DNA from: Phycisphaerales bacterium Planc_01
GTDB taxonomy: Bacteria > Planctomycetota > Phycisphaerae > Sedimentisphaerales > Anaerobacaceae
NCBI GenBank assembly: GCA_001603075.1
Contig: LVBB01000024.1
Span: 1-64,000, forward strand
Length of the DNA: 64,000 bases
Direction of reading: 5' to 3'
The translations under genes were made by a program, and so were the position numbers. The notes under the pieces are model-generated. The model was not told the origin of the DNA and searched no databases. It was given only the letters and a program-made list of their open reading frames with translations. Positions 36,388 to 45,075 of the stretch are shown here, piece by piece (the first letter of the stretch is position 1; each line of letters starts with the position of its first letter).

Positions 36388-38700
36388 CTATCCCTGTGGA
36401 TTCCGTTCACGACCTTGGGGGGTCAGCAGCAGTTTCTTCTGCTTGGCCGCCTGGCGCACGGGTGACGCGTTGCGGATCCGATAGCCATAGTCATAGCGAC
36501 AAACCCCCTGCTCGGCGCGGACATTGCTGAGGATCGCGCCAACCACATGGGCTCGAATCCGGGCAAACCTCTCTTTGGTTTCCGCCAGATCCGGGGCCGT
36601 GGTCTGGCCGGCAAAGCCCACCAGAATCACCGCATCGGTCAGTTTGGCCCAAACCAGGGCGTCCGGGAAGGCCAGGGCCGGCGGGGTATCCACGATCACA
36701 TGATCGTATTCCCGGCCCATCTTCTCCATCTGTTGAGCCGCCGTGGAGCAAGCCAGCAGTTCGTACGCATCCGCCAGGCTGCGGGGATTGGCGGCCAATA
36801 CGTGCAGACCGCTGCCGGGCACGGTGCAGACGACCTTGCCCGGGTCTTCTCCCAGAAGCACCTCCTGGGTCCCACCGGAACCGTTTGGCACGTTCAACAT
36901 ATACCGCACGTCCGGCTTGCGCAAATCCCCGTCGACCAGCAACACCTTCTTGCCCGACTTGGCCAGGCTCGTCGCCAGATTGACGGCGAAGGTCGTCTTG
37001 CCCTCCCGTGCGCGAGGACTGCAAACCGCCAGCTTGTGCGGTATCCCGCCGCTGGCAAGCAATCCGAGATTGGTGCGGATTGTCTGATAGTCACTGGCAA
37101 TCTGCTCGGCAAATTGCGCCGGCTTGATCGTATGCGAACTCGTTGTCGTACCCAGTACGGGCAGGCCCAGATGCCGGGTCATATCCTCCGGGGTCTGAAG
37201 TGTCTTGTCCATTTTGTCACGGAAGAAGGCCAGCACCAACCCAAGGGCCAGACCCCCGAAGAATACGCCCGCCGCCATTTGCGAACGACGGTCGTCCGTC
37301 TCGACCACATAAGCCGAGTAGGCGGGACTGATCCGAGGGCGTCCCTGACGCTCCATTTCCATCAGCTTGATCTGGCGCGTCACCTGATTGTACAATTCTT
37401 GATCTACCGAGAGCCTGTACTGGAGGTCCTGGATGTTCAGGTTCGTCTGGCCGACCTTCTGGGTCTTCGTATCCTGGTCCTTGAGTTCTCCGGCCAGCTT
37501 CTCCTGGTGCGCGATCAACTGCTGCAACTCCAACTGGGCATTCTTGAGCTTCTGCTGTGCGATCGCGCCAAGGCGTTCCTCGAGTTCGGCGTTGAACTCC
37601 TCCTCCAGAGTCTTGCGCTTCTCCTCCTTGGCCTGCTCGAACCGCGTCAGCAACTCCTCCTGCTTGGTGAGCGCGGGGTTCTCCGGCCGGTAGTTCTGCA
37701 TGGCCACGAGCAGATCGCGTTTCAGTTGCACGATCGTCTGCGACAACTGCTGGAACTCCGGATCGGAATTGACATACTCCTTGCGGGCCGCCACGATCTG
37801 GTCCGGAGGCATGTTGACGTCCGTCGCGGCCTGGGCCAGCATGGCCACGTTGGTCTCCAGCGCGAGCCGCCGGGTCTCCAGCGCAATCCACTGGGACGAC
37901 AGGGTGCTCTGCATCCGCAGTTCCATATCGTGCCGCGTGTCCAACACGGTGGTCCCGTATTCGTCAGCCAGCTTGCGAATCGTCTCCTGCTGATCGCTGA
38001 TCTTCCCAAGCAACTGGGTCTGCTGGTTCGTCAGAATCCGCAGCCTCGCACTCTCGGCTTCGATCGAATCGGTTCCGTACTTGTCCTGATAGTGATTCAG
38101 AAAAGCGTTCACGACCTGAATCGCCTCCTCCGGATCCGTCGTCTTCATCGTCACAGCCATCAGTTCAGTCTGCGGGACATGACCGGCGGAAATCACACCG
38201 CCGGCCACCGCGTTCTTCAGGACAATCGCCGGATCGGGCTTGGCCGTTTGCGGCGAAAATCTGGCCCGAAGCCTGGCCAGGGGCGTCTGAGGCTCGCCGC
38301 TGAACAGACGCAGATTGCGGCCCCCCAGCTCGTCGGCGATTCTCTGAAGGACCGGGCCGCTGGTCAGAACGGTGACCTGGGTGTTGACCAATTCACGGTA
38401 CCCTGCGCTGCCGCCCCCCCGGGCCTCGCCCTCGCCCGTCAGAACGCTCTCGACGACCGGCGCAACACGCACGGCTCCGCGGATCGTGTGGACCGGCTGA
38501 ACGAGGAACCAGACGGCCGGCAGACCGGCCGCACTGACGATCACGGTCACGGCCAGCGCAATGTACCACCGCCTCACCACCGCCAGCAACACGTTGGGCT
38601 TCGGTTCCGACTCGGGCTCGGCATCCAACAGCAGCGGGGTCTCATGGACGCCGGGCTTCTGCTCGATCACCTGATCCAGATATTTTTCGAGATTGTTCAT
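36388..38700 (-). CDS. Wzc/GumC-type chain-length regulator and BY-kinase
   Basis: This 770-residue inner-membrane protein has a Wzz domain (membrane segment near residue 45, then a long periplasmic coiled coil, residues about 180-470) and a second membrane segment near 490. The C-terminal part is a cytoplasmic BY-kinase: Walker A SPRAREGKTTFAVNLA, Walker A' KVLLVDGDLRKP and Walker B VIVDTPPAL. The end has a Tyr cluster (CRYDYGYRIR) as in autophosphorylating kinases. Wzc proteins act with Wza-type channels to control export and chain length; the likely partner is the gene at 25472. It sits 16 bases after the exosortase gene. Confidence 0.92.
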   Translation of the reverse strand: MNNLEKYLDQVIEQKPGVHETPLLLDAEPESEPKPNVLLAVVRRWYIALAVTVIVSAAGLPAVWFLVQPVHTIRGAVRVAPVVESVLTGEGEARGGGSAGYRELVNTQVTVLTSGPVLQRIADELGGRNLRLFSGEPQTPLARLRARFSPQTAKPDPAIVLKNAVAGGVISAGHVPQTELMAVTMKTTDPEEAIQVVNAFLNHYQDKYGTDSIEAESARLRILTNQQTQLLGKISDQQETIRKLADEYGTTVLDTRHDMELRMQSTLSSQWIALETRRLALETNVAMLAQAATDVNMPPDQIVAARKEYVNSDPEFQQLSQTIVQLKRDLLVAMQNYRPENPALTKQEELLTRFEQAKEEKRKTLEEEFNAELEERLGAIAQQKLKNAQLELQQLIAHQEKLAGELKDQDTKTQKVGQTNLNIQDLQYRLSVDQELYNQVTRQIKLMEMERQGRPRISPAYSAYVVETDDRRSQMAAGVFFGGLALGLVLAFFRDKMDKTLQTPEDMTRHLGLPVLGTTTSSHTIKPAQFAEQIASDYQTIRTNLGLLASGGIPHKLAVCSPRAREGKTTFAVNLATSLAKSGKKVLLVDGDLRKPDVRYMLNVPNGSGGTQEVLLGEDPGKVVCTVPGSGLHVLAANPRSLADAYELLACSTAAQQMEKMGREYDHVIVDTPPALAFPDALVWAKLTDAVILVGFAGQTTAPDLAETKERFARIRAHVVGAILSNVRAEQGVCRYDYGYRIRNASPVRQAAKQKKLLLTPQGRERNPQG

Positions 38701-38716
38701 TACACCATCTCCAGTA

Positions 38717-40681
38717 TCACGACTCCGGGATCTGTCGCGGCGGCCGACGCGCGATGACGGCCGGCGACACCTCTCGCGGCGGAGTGGTCAGCCGTGACAG
38801 AACCCATAATTCCCCTACCACCATCGCCAGCGCCAGAGGCATCATGGCGTATCCGCCAAAATCGTGAAACGCCTTTTCCACGTGTTCGCCCTTGAGGAAC
38901 GTGAATGCGACGGCCGTCACGGTGAGCCTCAGCGTGTTGCACAAAAGGGCAATCGGCAGGCTGGAGAGCAGAACAAGAAGCTTCTCCCACCAGGCCCGTC
39001 GGGTCAGCAGTACGACCAGTCCGCTGATCACGATGAAGGCGGTGATCATCCTGAGACCATTGCAGGCCTCGGCGACCGCCACGCTCGTATCACCGATCTT
39101 GATGATATTGCCGTCCCTGGCCACCTCGTAGCCCGCCAGTTCGAGACAGAATACAGCCGATGTGGTCGCCCACCGCTGAAGGGGCAGGGCCAACGCCGAC
39201 TGCACGCGGTTCGGCCACGGCAGCATCAGGCACAGGAACAGCAAGGCCGGTGCGAGTTTTCGAAGGAAACTCCAGCCCAGAAGCAGCAATACAATCGCCC
39301 CAACCGACAGGACAATGGAAAGCCCCTCGGCCGAACGGAACATGAGAATCAACCCCAGGCCTCGCATCATCTGGGCCAGGAGGAACACGACAATCCCCGC
39401 TGCGACGGCCGGTCTGACCGGCACCTCCTTGAGGTCCCGCCGCCATGACCAGACAACGTAGGCCGTGAGAAACGGAACAAGCAGACCGGCCGAATACTCG
39501 TCATTCCGGCGCCAGATCCCGTAGAGATCGACAAACGTAGACCAGTACGACCACAGCAACACCACGAGAAGAGCCGCCCCTCCGGCCAGATAACCCATCT
39601 GTCTGGCCGACAGCCGGGCCCAGGAAGGCAGCCGGTTCGCCACGGACTCAAGCGGCCCGCAGACACGCGCGAACACATGATGCAATCCCAACCACCCCGC
39701 CTGATGCGCCGGGGAGACGGTCCGCTCGCGAACCACAGCCCCGTCAGACAACTGCGAGCCGCTGTCGAGAATGGACTCGAAGACCTCACATCGATTCCCC
39801 ACCCGCACCCCGTCCCAGAGCGCGCTTCGGACGACGACACTGTCGCGCCCCACCACGACCTCGGAGCCGATGAAGGCCGGGCCCAACACGATCGCCCCTT
39901 CCGAGATGCTCGCGTCCTGACCGATCCCGACGGGACCGCAAATTCTTGCCGACGGATGAATCGAAGCGCGCGATGCGACCGCCAGAGGATCGTTCACCAC
40001 CCAATCGTTGGTACGTCCGGCGTCCGAGGCCAGGTGCATCGTCATCGCATGCAGATAGCCCTCGCGATCGTGGAAACTCCCGATTTCGCTGGGCGATACG
40101 ATCGGCCGGACCACCCCTCCGGCACGAAGGATCGAAGGGATCAACCCCTCTTTGATGTCGGAGTAACCTCCCGCAGGAATCAGACGCAGGACATCCGGCT
40201 TGCACAAGTAGATTTCGGCAGGCGACCCCGGCTGCGAAGCATCCCATCGGCTCGGGTTGAACACGACCGTCAGATCGGAACCACCGGCAAAGTGGCTCTC
40301 GATCAGACCAGCCAACCGAGGCGGCGAGGCAATGCCGCCCGAGAACACCAGGATCAGATCGCCGCCATCAGACCCCACCGCATCGCGGAGACAGCCGGCC
40401 GTACCCCCGGTCAGATCCTCGATCAGCACCGCGATCTCCAGGCTGCCCCCGGAGCGGATAGCCTCGACACGCTCGGCGACATCCGCTTCGCAACAGACGA
40501 CAACCCGGCCGATTCCCTCCTCGGCCAGATGGTCAAGCAGCCGCGCAAGAACGGGCTTGCCCGCAATCGGCCACAGTGCCGCGGGCAGACGGGTCCCCAG
40601 CGGACAGCGTCCGAAATCCTGCCGACCGACGAGAACGACGGTCCGAATATCGAGCTTCTCTATCAGAAGATTTCCTTCCAT
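38717..40681 (-). CDS. Exosortase fused to an NDP-sugar nucleotidyltransferase-like head
   Basis: This 654-residue protein has a nucleotidyltransferase-like domain at residues about 10-230 (PLGTRLPAALWPIAGKPVL, the GxxTR-P-KP signature). Hexapeptide-type repeats follow (about 245-330), then an exosortase at about 360-640 with eight or so membrane segments. All three exosortase catalytic residues are there: Cys540 (VAEACNGLRM), Arg585 (LCNTLRLT) and His606 (KAFHDFGGYAM). Exosortase cleaves PEP-CTERM-type tails at the inner membrane. The fusion to a soluble sugar-nucleotide domain is not something I know from usual exosortases. The start at 40681 is where homology begins; longer frames are unsupported. 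It begins the exosortase operon. Confidence 0.9.
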   Translation of the reverse strand: MEGNLLIEKLDIRTVVLVGRQDFGRCPLGTRLPAALWPIAGKPVLARLLDHLAEEGIGRVVVCCEADVAERVEAIRSGGSLEIAVLIEDLTGGTAGCLRDAVGSDGGDLILVFSGGIASPPRLAGLIESHFAGGSDLTVVFNPSRWDASQPGSPAEIYLCKPDVLRLIPAGGYSDIKEGLIPSILRAGGVVRPIVSPSEIGSFHDREGYLHAMTMHLASDAGRTNDWVVNDPLAVASRASIHPSARICGPVGIGQDASISEGAIVLGPAFIGSEVVVGRDSVVVRSALWDGVRVGNRCEVFESILDSGSQLSDGAVVRERTVSPAHQAGWLGLHHVFARVCGPLESVANRLPSWARLSARQMGYLAGGAALLVVLLWSYWSTFVDLYGIWRRNDEYSAGLLVPFLTAYVVWSWRRDLKEVPVRPAVAAGIVVFLLAQMMRGLGLILMFRSAEGLSIVLSVGAIVLLLLGWSFLRKLAPALLFLCLMLPWPNRVQSALALPLQRWATTSAVFCLELAGYEVARDGNIIKIGDTSVAVAEACNGLRMITAFIVISGLVVLLTRRAWWEKLLVLLSSLPIALLCNTLRLTVTAVAFTFLKGEHVEKAFHDFGGYAMMPLALAMVVGELWVLSRLTTPPREVSPAVIARRPPRQIPES

Positions 40682-41285
40682 CGGTCCAGGTCTTGTTCCG
40701 ACGCCCGTCCTGCCGCGAGGGCCGACAGCTTGGGACAGACGCAGACACACCACCGCTCGCGCGATATCACACCCTCGCCGGCGCGCCCCGGTTCGGTGCA
40801 CCGCGACTGGCCACAACCAAACCCTCGGCGATATCCTGTTCTCCTGATCGCATCAGAACTCGGAAACGATGATCCTGCCATCACTCTCCTGGAACATACT
40901 ACCACATCGGGGCATGCGCATCCAGTCAATTCCAGCACCGCCGCCGCGGCGGGCCGGCGTCTCGGCACCACAGAAACGTCCGATATCGACCCACAAAACT
41001 CGGACGCGCGGTTCGTCCCCCCCACCGGAATAGCCGCTCCCCCCCGCGTCAGTCTCCTCCGACCACGACGAGCGTCTATACTGCTCCCGGACAAGAACGG
41101 CACCGGAGCCGGCCTTCCATGGATGAGAGTTGCACGCTGACAGTCCACCCGATCGTCCGCTGCTCGGGCAGCGACATCGAGAACCGTACTGTGTCTGCGG
41201 ATGCTATCGGTTCGCAGACTCGAGGCATCTTCCGCCGACGAGCAACTCTGGAGAATCGTGTGAAGAAGCTTTTCGCTCCCCCGTG
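40682..41285. other. About 600 bases without a supported gene
   Basis: A minus-strand frame of 208 codons spans this region (ATG at 41289, stop at 40663), with start/stop overlaps that would suit an operon. Its codons are rich in AGG, AGA, GGG and TGT, and its sequence is low in recognisable structure, so I do not accept it. The region more probably holds the promoter and leader of the exosortase operon. Confidence 0.5.
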
Positions 41286-41774
41286 TCACTTGCGGCGCTC
41301 GATCGACCGGACGAAACAGCGAATGCGTTCGGCGACCACCTCCGGGCTGGCCGTGCGAGGCTGAGGCGAGAAGGACTTCAAGCGCGTCAGCTTGGCCGCC
41401 AGTTCGCTCGCCTTGTGCGCAACCAGGATATGACCGAGGGCCTCAAACTCGTCCGCCAGCGCCACCTGGTGATCGTTGACGTGCTCTCCGTACTTCTTCC
41501 GCCGGGGCATCGCCAGGAGAGGTTTGCCGCAATCGAAGGCCAGCATGATCGTTCCCATCCCGGCGTGGCCGATGATCGCCGACGCCTGCCGGAATCGCCT
41601 GTCGAACTCGCCTTTGTCCAATGAAGCCACCGCCTCAAAATGGCGAGGTTCGTATACGCTGTTCCCAATCTGAGCGAAAACCTCGTCATCCAAATCGTAT
41701 GTGTCAAAGAACTCGTCAACAGCCTGAACCAGACGATCGAAAGGAAACAGTGTTCCAACGGTCAGAAAGATCAT
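41286..41774 (-). CDS. Alg13/EpsE-like glycosyltransferase subunit (catalytic domain)
   Basis: This 162-residue protein matches the C-terminal half of GT28-type transferases: MIFLTVGTLFPFDRLVQAV at the start and the UDP-sugar-binding ASAIIGHAGMGTIMLAFDCGKPLLAMPR-type text near residues 65-90. In this split family the soluble catalytic part (Alg13/PssE/EpsE) works with a membrane-bound partner (Alg14/PssD/EpsF). The partner gene is just upstream, overlapping by ATGA, so a two-part transferase is very likely. The second sugar of the lipid-linked chain is a plausible product, by analogy with PssD/PssE. Confidence 0.85.
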   Translation of the reverse strand: MIFLTVGTLFPFDRLVQAVDEFFDTYDLDDEVFAQIGNSVYEPRHFEAVASLDKGEFDRRFRQASAIIGHAGMGTIMLAFDCGKPLLAMPRRKKYGEHVNDHQVALADEFEALGHILVAHKASELAAKLTRLKSFSPQPRTASPEVVAERIRCFVRSIERRK

Positions 41775-42238
41775 ATCACTGCTCCCACGTACTCCACCCC
41801 ACGATACTTCCGGGCCAGTCCCGGCCATTGGACAAGAAACAGATCCGTAAACGGCCGGATCAGTCTGCCGGACAGCGACAGGCGATGGACGTTGGTGATG
41901 CTGTCCAGCCAGATCACCTTCGCCCCCATCAGATGCCCCAGCAGCGCGACAATGCACCCCGGGGCCGCCCCCGTGCTGATGACCAGATTCGGTCTTTCCT
42001 TGCGGAGGATTCGCATGCTCCGAAAGAACACCGCAATGACGCGAAGCGGGTGCTGGCGGTTGCACTCGCCAACGACGTACACCGGGCCATGGCCACCAAG
42101 CGACGCGCGGACGAGTTCGGTAGTCGTAATCCAGCAGACCGTGCGGCCGGACCAGACACTGGCGATCTTGAGCAGTTGACTGAGGTGCCCGCCGGCGGAC
42201 GCCACCAAGCACATTCTGAGCGGTTCTTTGCTTTTCAC
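41771..42238 (-). CDS. Alg14/PssD-like glycosyltransferase subunit (membrane anchor)
   Basis: This protein of about 155 residues starts at GTG 42238, overlapping the stop of the asparagine synthase gene (GTGA). It has the PssD/Alg14 pattern MCLVASAGGHLSQLL near the N-terminus, then VISTGAAPGCIVALLGHLMGAKVIWLDSIT. It anchors and activates the catalytic partner encoded next door (41286-41774). An ATG at 42214 would shorten it by eight residues. Upstream extension of the frame goes back into the preceding gene. Confidence 0.82.
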   Translation of the reverse strand: MKSKEPLRMCLVASAGGHLSQLLKIASVWSGRTVCWITTTELVRASLGGHGPVYVVGECNRQHPLRVIAVFFRSMRILRKERPNLVISTGAAPGCIVALLGHLMGAKVIWLDSITNVHRLSLSGRLIRPFTDLFLVQWPGLARKYRGVEYVGAVI

Positions 42239-44136
42239 GATCGGGGACTCACCTTCGGGCAGAATTCCTTCTGGGCTATGGAAACAGGACGATTGCAGAA
42301 CACATCGCTCCAGACCGACAGTCCAAGGAGCGACCAGATCTGGAGCCAGTTGTCCTTTCGTCCCGAACAATGATCGTCCAGGACCTTCTGAAGCTCGCGT
42401 TTGTCCAGCAATCCGCGGAGCAGGCCCTCGCGGGCACAAATTCGGTCATAGCACAGATCGCGCAATGGGCCTCGAAACCACTGCGTCAGGGGCAGGCGAA
42501 AGCCCACCTTTCTGCGATGGACGATCGTTTCAGGCAGGTACTTCAGCGCAATCTGCTTAATGAGCCATTTTCCGACAAACCCCTTGACCTTCACATCGCC
42601 GGGAAGGCCAAAGGCGTATTCGACCAGTTCATGATCCAGGAACGGAACCCGTCCCTCAACCGAAGCCCCCATCGTCATGCGATCACCACGGTCAAGAAGA
42701 TTGTCGGGAAGCCAGACCTTGCAGTCGGCGTACAGCATGGCTTCCAGCGTCATGCCTCTGCCAAGACGCTTGACGTACTCCTGCAGGGGACGGGGCCAGG
42801 AATCATGATCCGGCATGAGCAGCGCCTTCTCCCAACGGGTGAACGGAGCGAACCACTGCGGCCATCGATCCGCCGGATTCCGTTCGCACAGACTCCTCAA
42901 GGCCACTTCGACGCGCCTGAGCCTGGCCGGCAATGCCGCGTGAAGAGCCTGTGCCAGCCGGCCCGGTATCCAGTTGATCACTGGAGAGAAACGGTCGTAC
43001 GCATATTTCGGATAGCCTGCGAACAACTCGTCGCTGCCTTCTCCCGAGAGCAACACCTTGACGTCCTGCCGAGCCATCTTCGAAAGCAGATACAACGGCA
43101 CATCGGCCGGTTCGCTCAACGGGCTGTCCCGGATCCACGCCAGTTTCTCCAAATGGTCGGCAAAGCCATCCTCCTCCAGGACGAGTTCATGGTGATCGGT
43201 GCGGTATTTTTGAGCCACAAGGCGGGCGTGCGGGAGTTCCGACCACGTCGTGTCACGGAATCCGACGGAGTATGTCCGCACAGGAGCGTTGGTCAGCGTG
43301 CTCATCATTGCCACAATGAGACTGGAATCCACCCCGCCGCTGAGAAACGCCCCCAACGGAACATCGCTGATAAGCCGGCGTTGTACGGCGGTCCTGAGGA
43401 GCGATTCGGTCTGCGCTTCGATGTCGCCCGGCTTCGTCGCCCTTGGATGAACGTCGGGCTGTCGCAACGGAATGTCCCAGTAGGGTCGATCAACAAGCCC
43501 GTTGTCGGTCACAGTCACAAGATGTCCAGGCCGGACCTTGTAAATACCTTCAAAGAAGGTGGCGGGAGCCGGAACGGAGCGGAAGGTCAGATAGTGCCAA
43601 ATGGCTTCTGCGCTCGGCCGAGGGCCGATTCCCGGGTGCTGAAAGAAGGCTTTCGGCTCCGACGCGAAAACGAAATCGCCGCCGCATTGGCTGTAATAGA
43701 GTGGCTTGATGCCCATACGGTCGCGGGCCAGGAAGAGCCGCCGGCACTTCGCATCCCAGATGCCAAAGGCAAACATGCCTTGCAGATGACCGACCATCTC
43801 CAGGCCGTATTCCTCATACAGGTGCACGAGTGTTTCGGTATCGCCGGACGTCCGAAACACATGTCCCTTGCTCACCAGGCGTTCGCGCAACTCCCGGTAG
43901 TTGTAGATCTCGCCGTTGAACGTCACCCACACGGTCTCGTCTTCATTCGACAGAGGCTGCCTGCTTCCTTCCACGTCGATGATGCTCAGACGAACGTGCC
44001 CCAGGACCGCACAGTCGGCGGCAAACAGCCCCGCCCCGTCCGGGCCCCGGTGGCGCATCACATCCCGCATGCGGACGACAATGCCGCTGTCCATTGTCGG
44101 GCGATCGAAGTTCGTGATTCCACAAATACCGCACAT
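42235..44136 (-). CDS. Asparagine synthase (glutamine-hydrolysing), exosortase-locus type
   Basis: This protein of about 633 residues begins MCGICGI, so the class II glutaminase nucleophile Cys2 is in place. The glutaminase domain (residues about 2-215) is followed by the ATP pyrophosphatase synthase domain with the PP-loop GAFLSGGVDSSLIVAMM. Asparagine synthase-like enzymes are typical members of exosortase/exopolysaccharide loci, where they probably amidate sugar or peptide parts rather than free aspartate; that is inference. The ATG at 44136 precedes the catalytic Cys directly; an ATG six bases upstream gives two extra residues. Confidence 0.9.
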   Translation of the reverse strand: MCGICGITNFDRPTMDSGIVVRMRDVMRHRGPDGAGLFAADCAVLGHVRLSIIDVEGSRQPLSNEDETVWVTFNGEIYNYRELRERLVSKGHVFRTSGDTETLVHLYEEYGLEMVGHLQGMFAFGIWDAKCRRLFLARDRMGIKPLYYSQCGGDFVFASEPKAFFQHPGIGPRPSAEAIWHYLTFRSVPAPATFFEGIYKVRPGHLVTVTDNGLVDRPYWDIPLRQPDVHPRATKPGDIEAQTESLLRTAVQRRLISDVPLGAFLSGGVDSSLIVAMMSTLTNAPVRTYSVGFRDTTWSELPHARLVAQKYRTDHHELVLEEDGFADHLEKLAWIRDSPLSEPADVPLYLLSKMARQDVKVLLSGEGSDELFAGYPKYAYDRFSPVINWIPGRLAQALHAALPARLRRVEVALRSLCERNPADRWPQWFAPFTRWEKALLMPDHDSWPRPLQEYVKRLGRGMTLEAMLYADCKVWLPDNLLDRGDRMTMGASVEGRVPFLDHELVEYAFGLPGDVKVKGFVGKWLIKQIALKYLPETIVHRRKVGFRLPLTQWFRGPLRDLCYDRICAREGLLRGLLDKRELQKVLDDHCSGRKDNWLQIWSLLGLSVWSDVFCNRPVSIAQKEFCPKVSPRS

Positions 44137-44148
44137 ACCCATCCCACC

Positions 44149-45066
44149 TCAACCCGGCGACCATCCCGGTCTTCGTAGCCGCACAACAGCCAACAGCCGG
44201 CTCAATTGTTCTTGCCGGAGGAATCTTACAGCCTCCGTCGGCATTTGACGAGATTCTCGGCGAAAGCATCCATAGGAGAACCCGACCATGCGCAGCAGCC
44301 CGGACAGAACGTAGGGCCGCTCCCACACGCACCGCTTGGCACACTTGAGGATCATAAACACCGGATGGGTCCCCAGGCAGTAGTCCGTCAACCCGAGCCG
44401 GAACCTGGCCCGTAGGAGCGAACGGCCGTCGCCCGTGCCCACCGGGCGATTGTGAATCACCTGAATGTCCGGAAAGGACCAGGTTTGCCATCCGTGCATG
44501 CGAGCGAGCACCTCGACACCCGAGTCTTCTCCTCCATTTCTGAAGGCAATATACCCGCCGATCCGCTCGTAGCACTCTCGTCGGAAGACCTGAATCGCCT
44601 TCGGCGTGGAGCGCCGGTCGATTCGCGCCTCCACGAATCCCCCGCCTTCCTTCTCCAGATATGTCCCGGTGGCAATGCCCAGTTCGGGATACCGGGCAAA
44701 TCGTCCCAGCACGGCCTCATAGTAATCCGGGCACAACTCGATGTCGGCATCGAGGATCGCCAGATACGCATACGCGGTGCCGTCCAAGGACCGAAGTCCC
44801 TCCTGGATCGCATACACATTGCTCGCGTAGTATGTCTGGCCGGCGACCCTCTCCCGGCGCAGATAACGAATCCAGTCGTGGCACCGGCAGTACTCCTGAA
44901 CGATCCGACCCGTCTCGTCCGCTGACCCATCGTCTACAACAACCCACGCCAACGGTCGAACCGTCTGGCGCACGACGCTCTGGATCGTTCGCTCGATGAA
45001 GGCCGCCTCATTGAAGGCCGGCGTCACAACCACATAGGTCGGTCTTTCAACAGTCACAGTACCCAT
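44149..45066 (-). CDS. Family 2 glycosyltransferase
   Basis: This 305-residue enzyme has the GT-A signature VVVTPAFNEAAFIERTIQSV and VVDDGSADETGRIV. The Asp-x-Asp metal motif is in AILDADIEL near residue 108. It transfers a sugar from a nucleotide donor to the growing glycan on the cytoplasmic side of the membrane. The C-terminal helices are basic and may be membrane-associated. It sits 13 bases from the asparagine synthase gene and 9 from the next transferase. Donor and acceptor are unknown. Confidence 0.85.
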   Translation of the reverse strand: MGTVTVERPTYVVVTPAFNEAAFIERTIQSVVRQTVRPLAWVVVDDGSADETGRIVQEYCRCHDWIRYLRRERVAGQTYYASNVYAIQEGLRSLDGTAYAYLAILDADIELCPDYYEAVLGRFARYPELGIATGTYLEKEGGGFVEARIDRRSTPKAIQVFRRECYERIGGYIAFRNGGEDSGVEVLARMHGWQTWSFPDIQVIHNRPVGTGDGRSLLRARFRLGLTDYCLGTHPVFMILKCAKRCVWERPYVLSGLLRMVGFSYGCFRRESRQMPTEAVRFLRQEQLSRLLAVVRLRRPGWSPG

Positions 45067-45075
45067 AGGCCGTCT

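Noticed and set aside
40663-41289. A 208-codon minus-strand frame filling the gap before the exosortase gene
   Set aside because: Start and stop overlaps look operon-like, but codon choice (AGG, AGA, GGG, TGT) and composition differ from the neighbours and no domain is visible. It might still be real, so the gap is listed.
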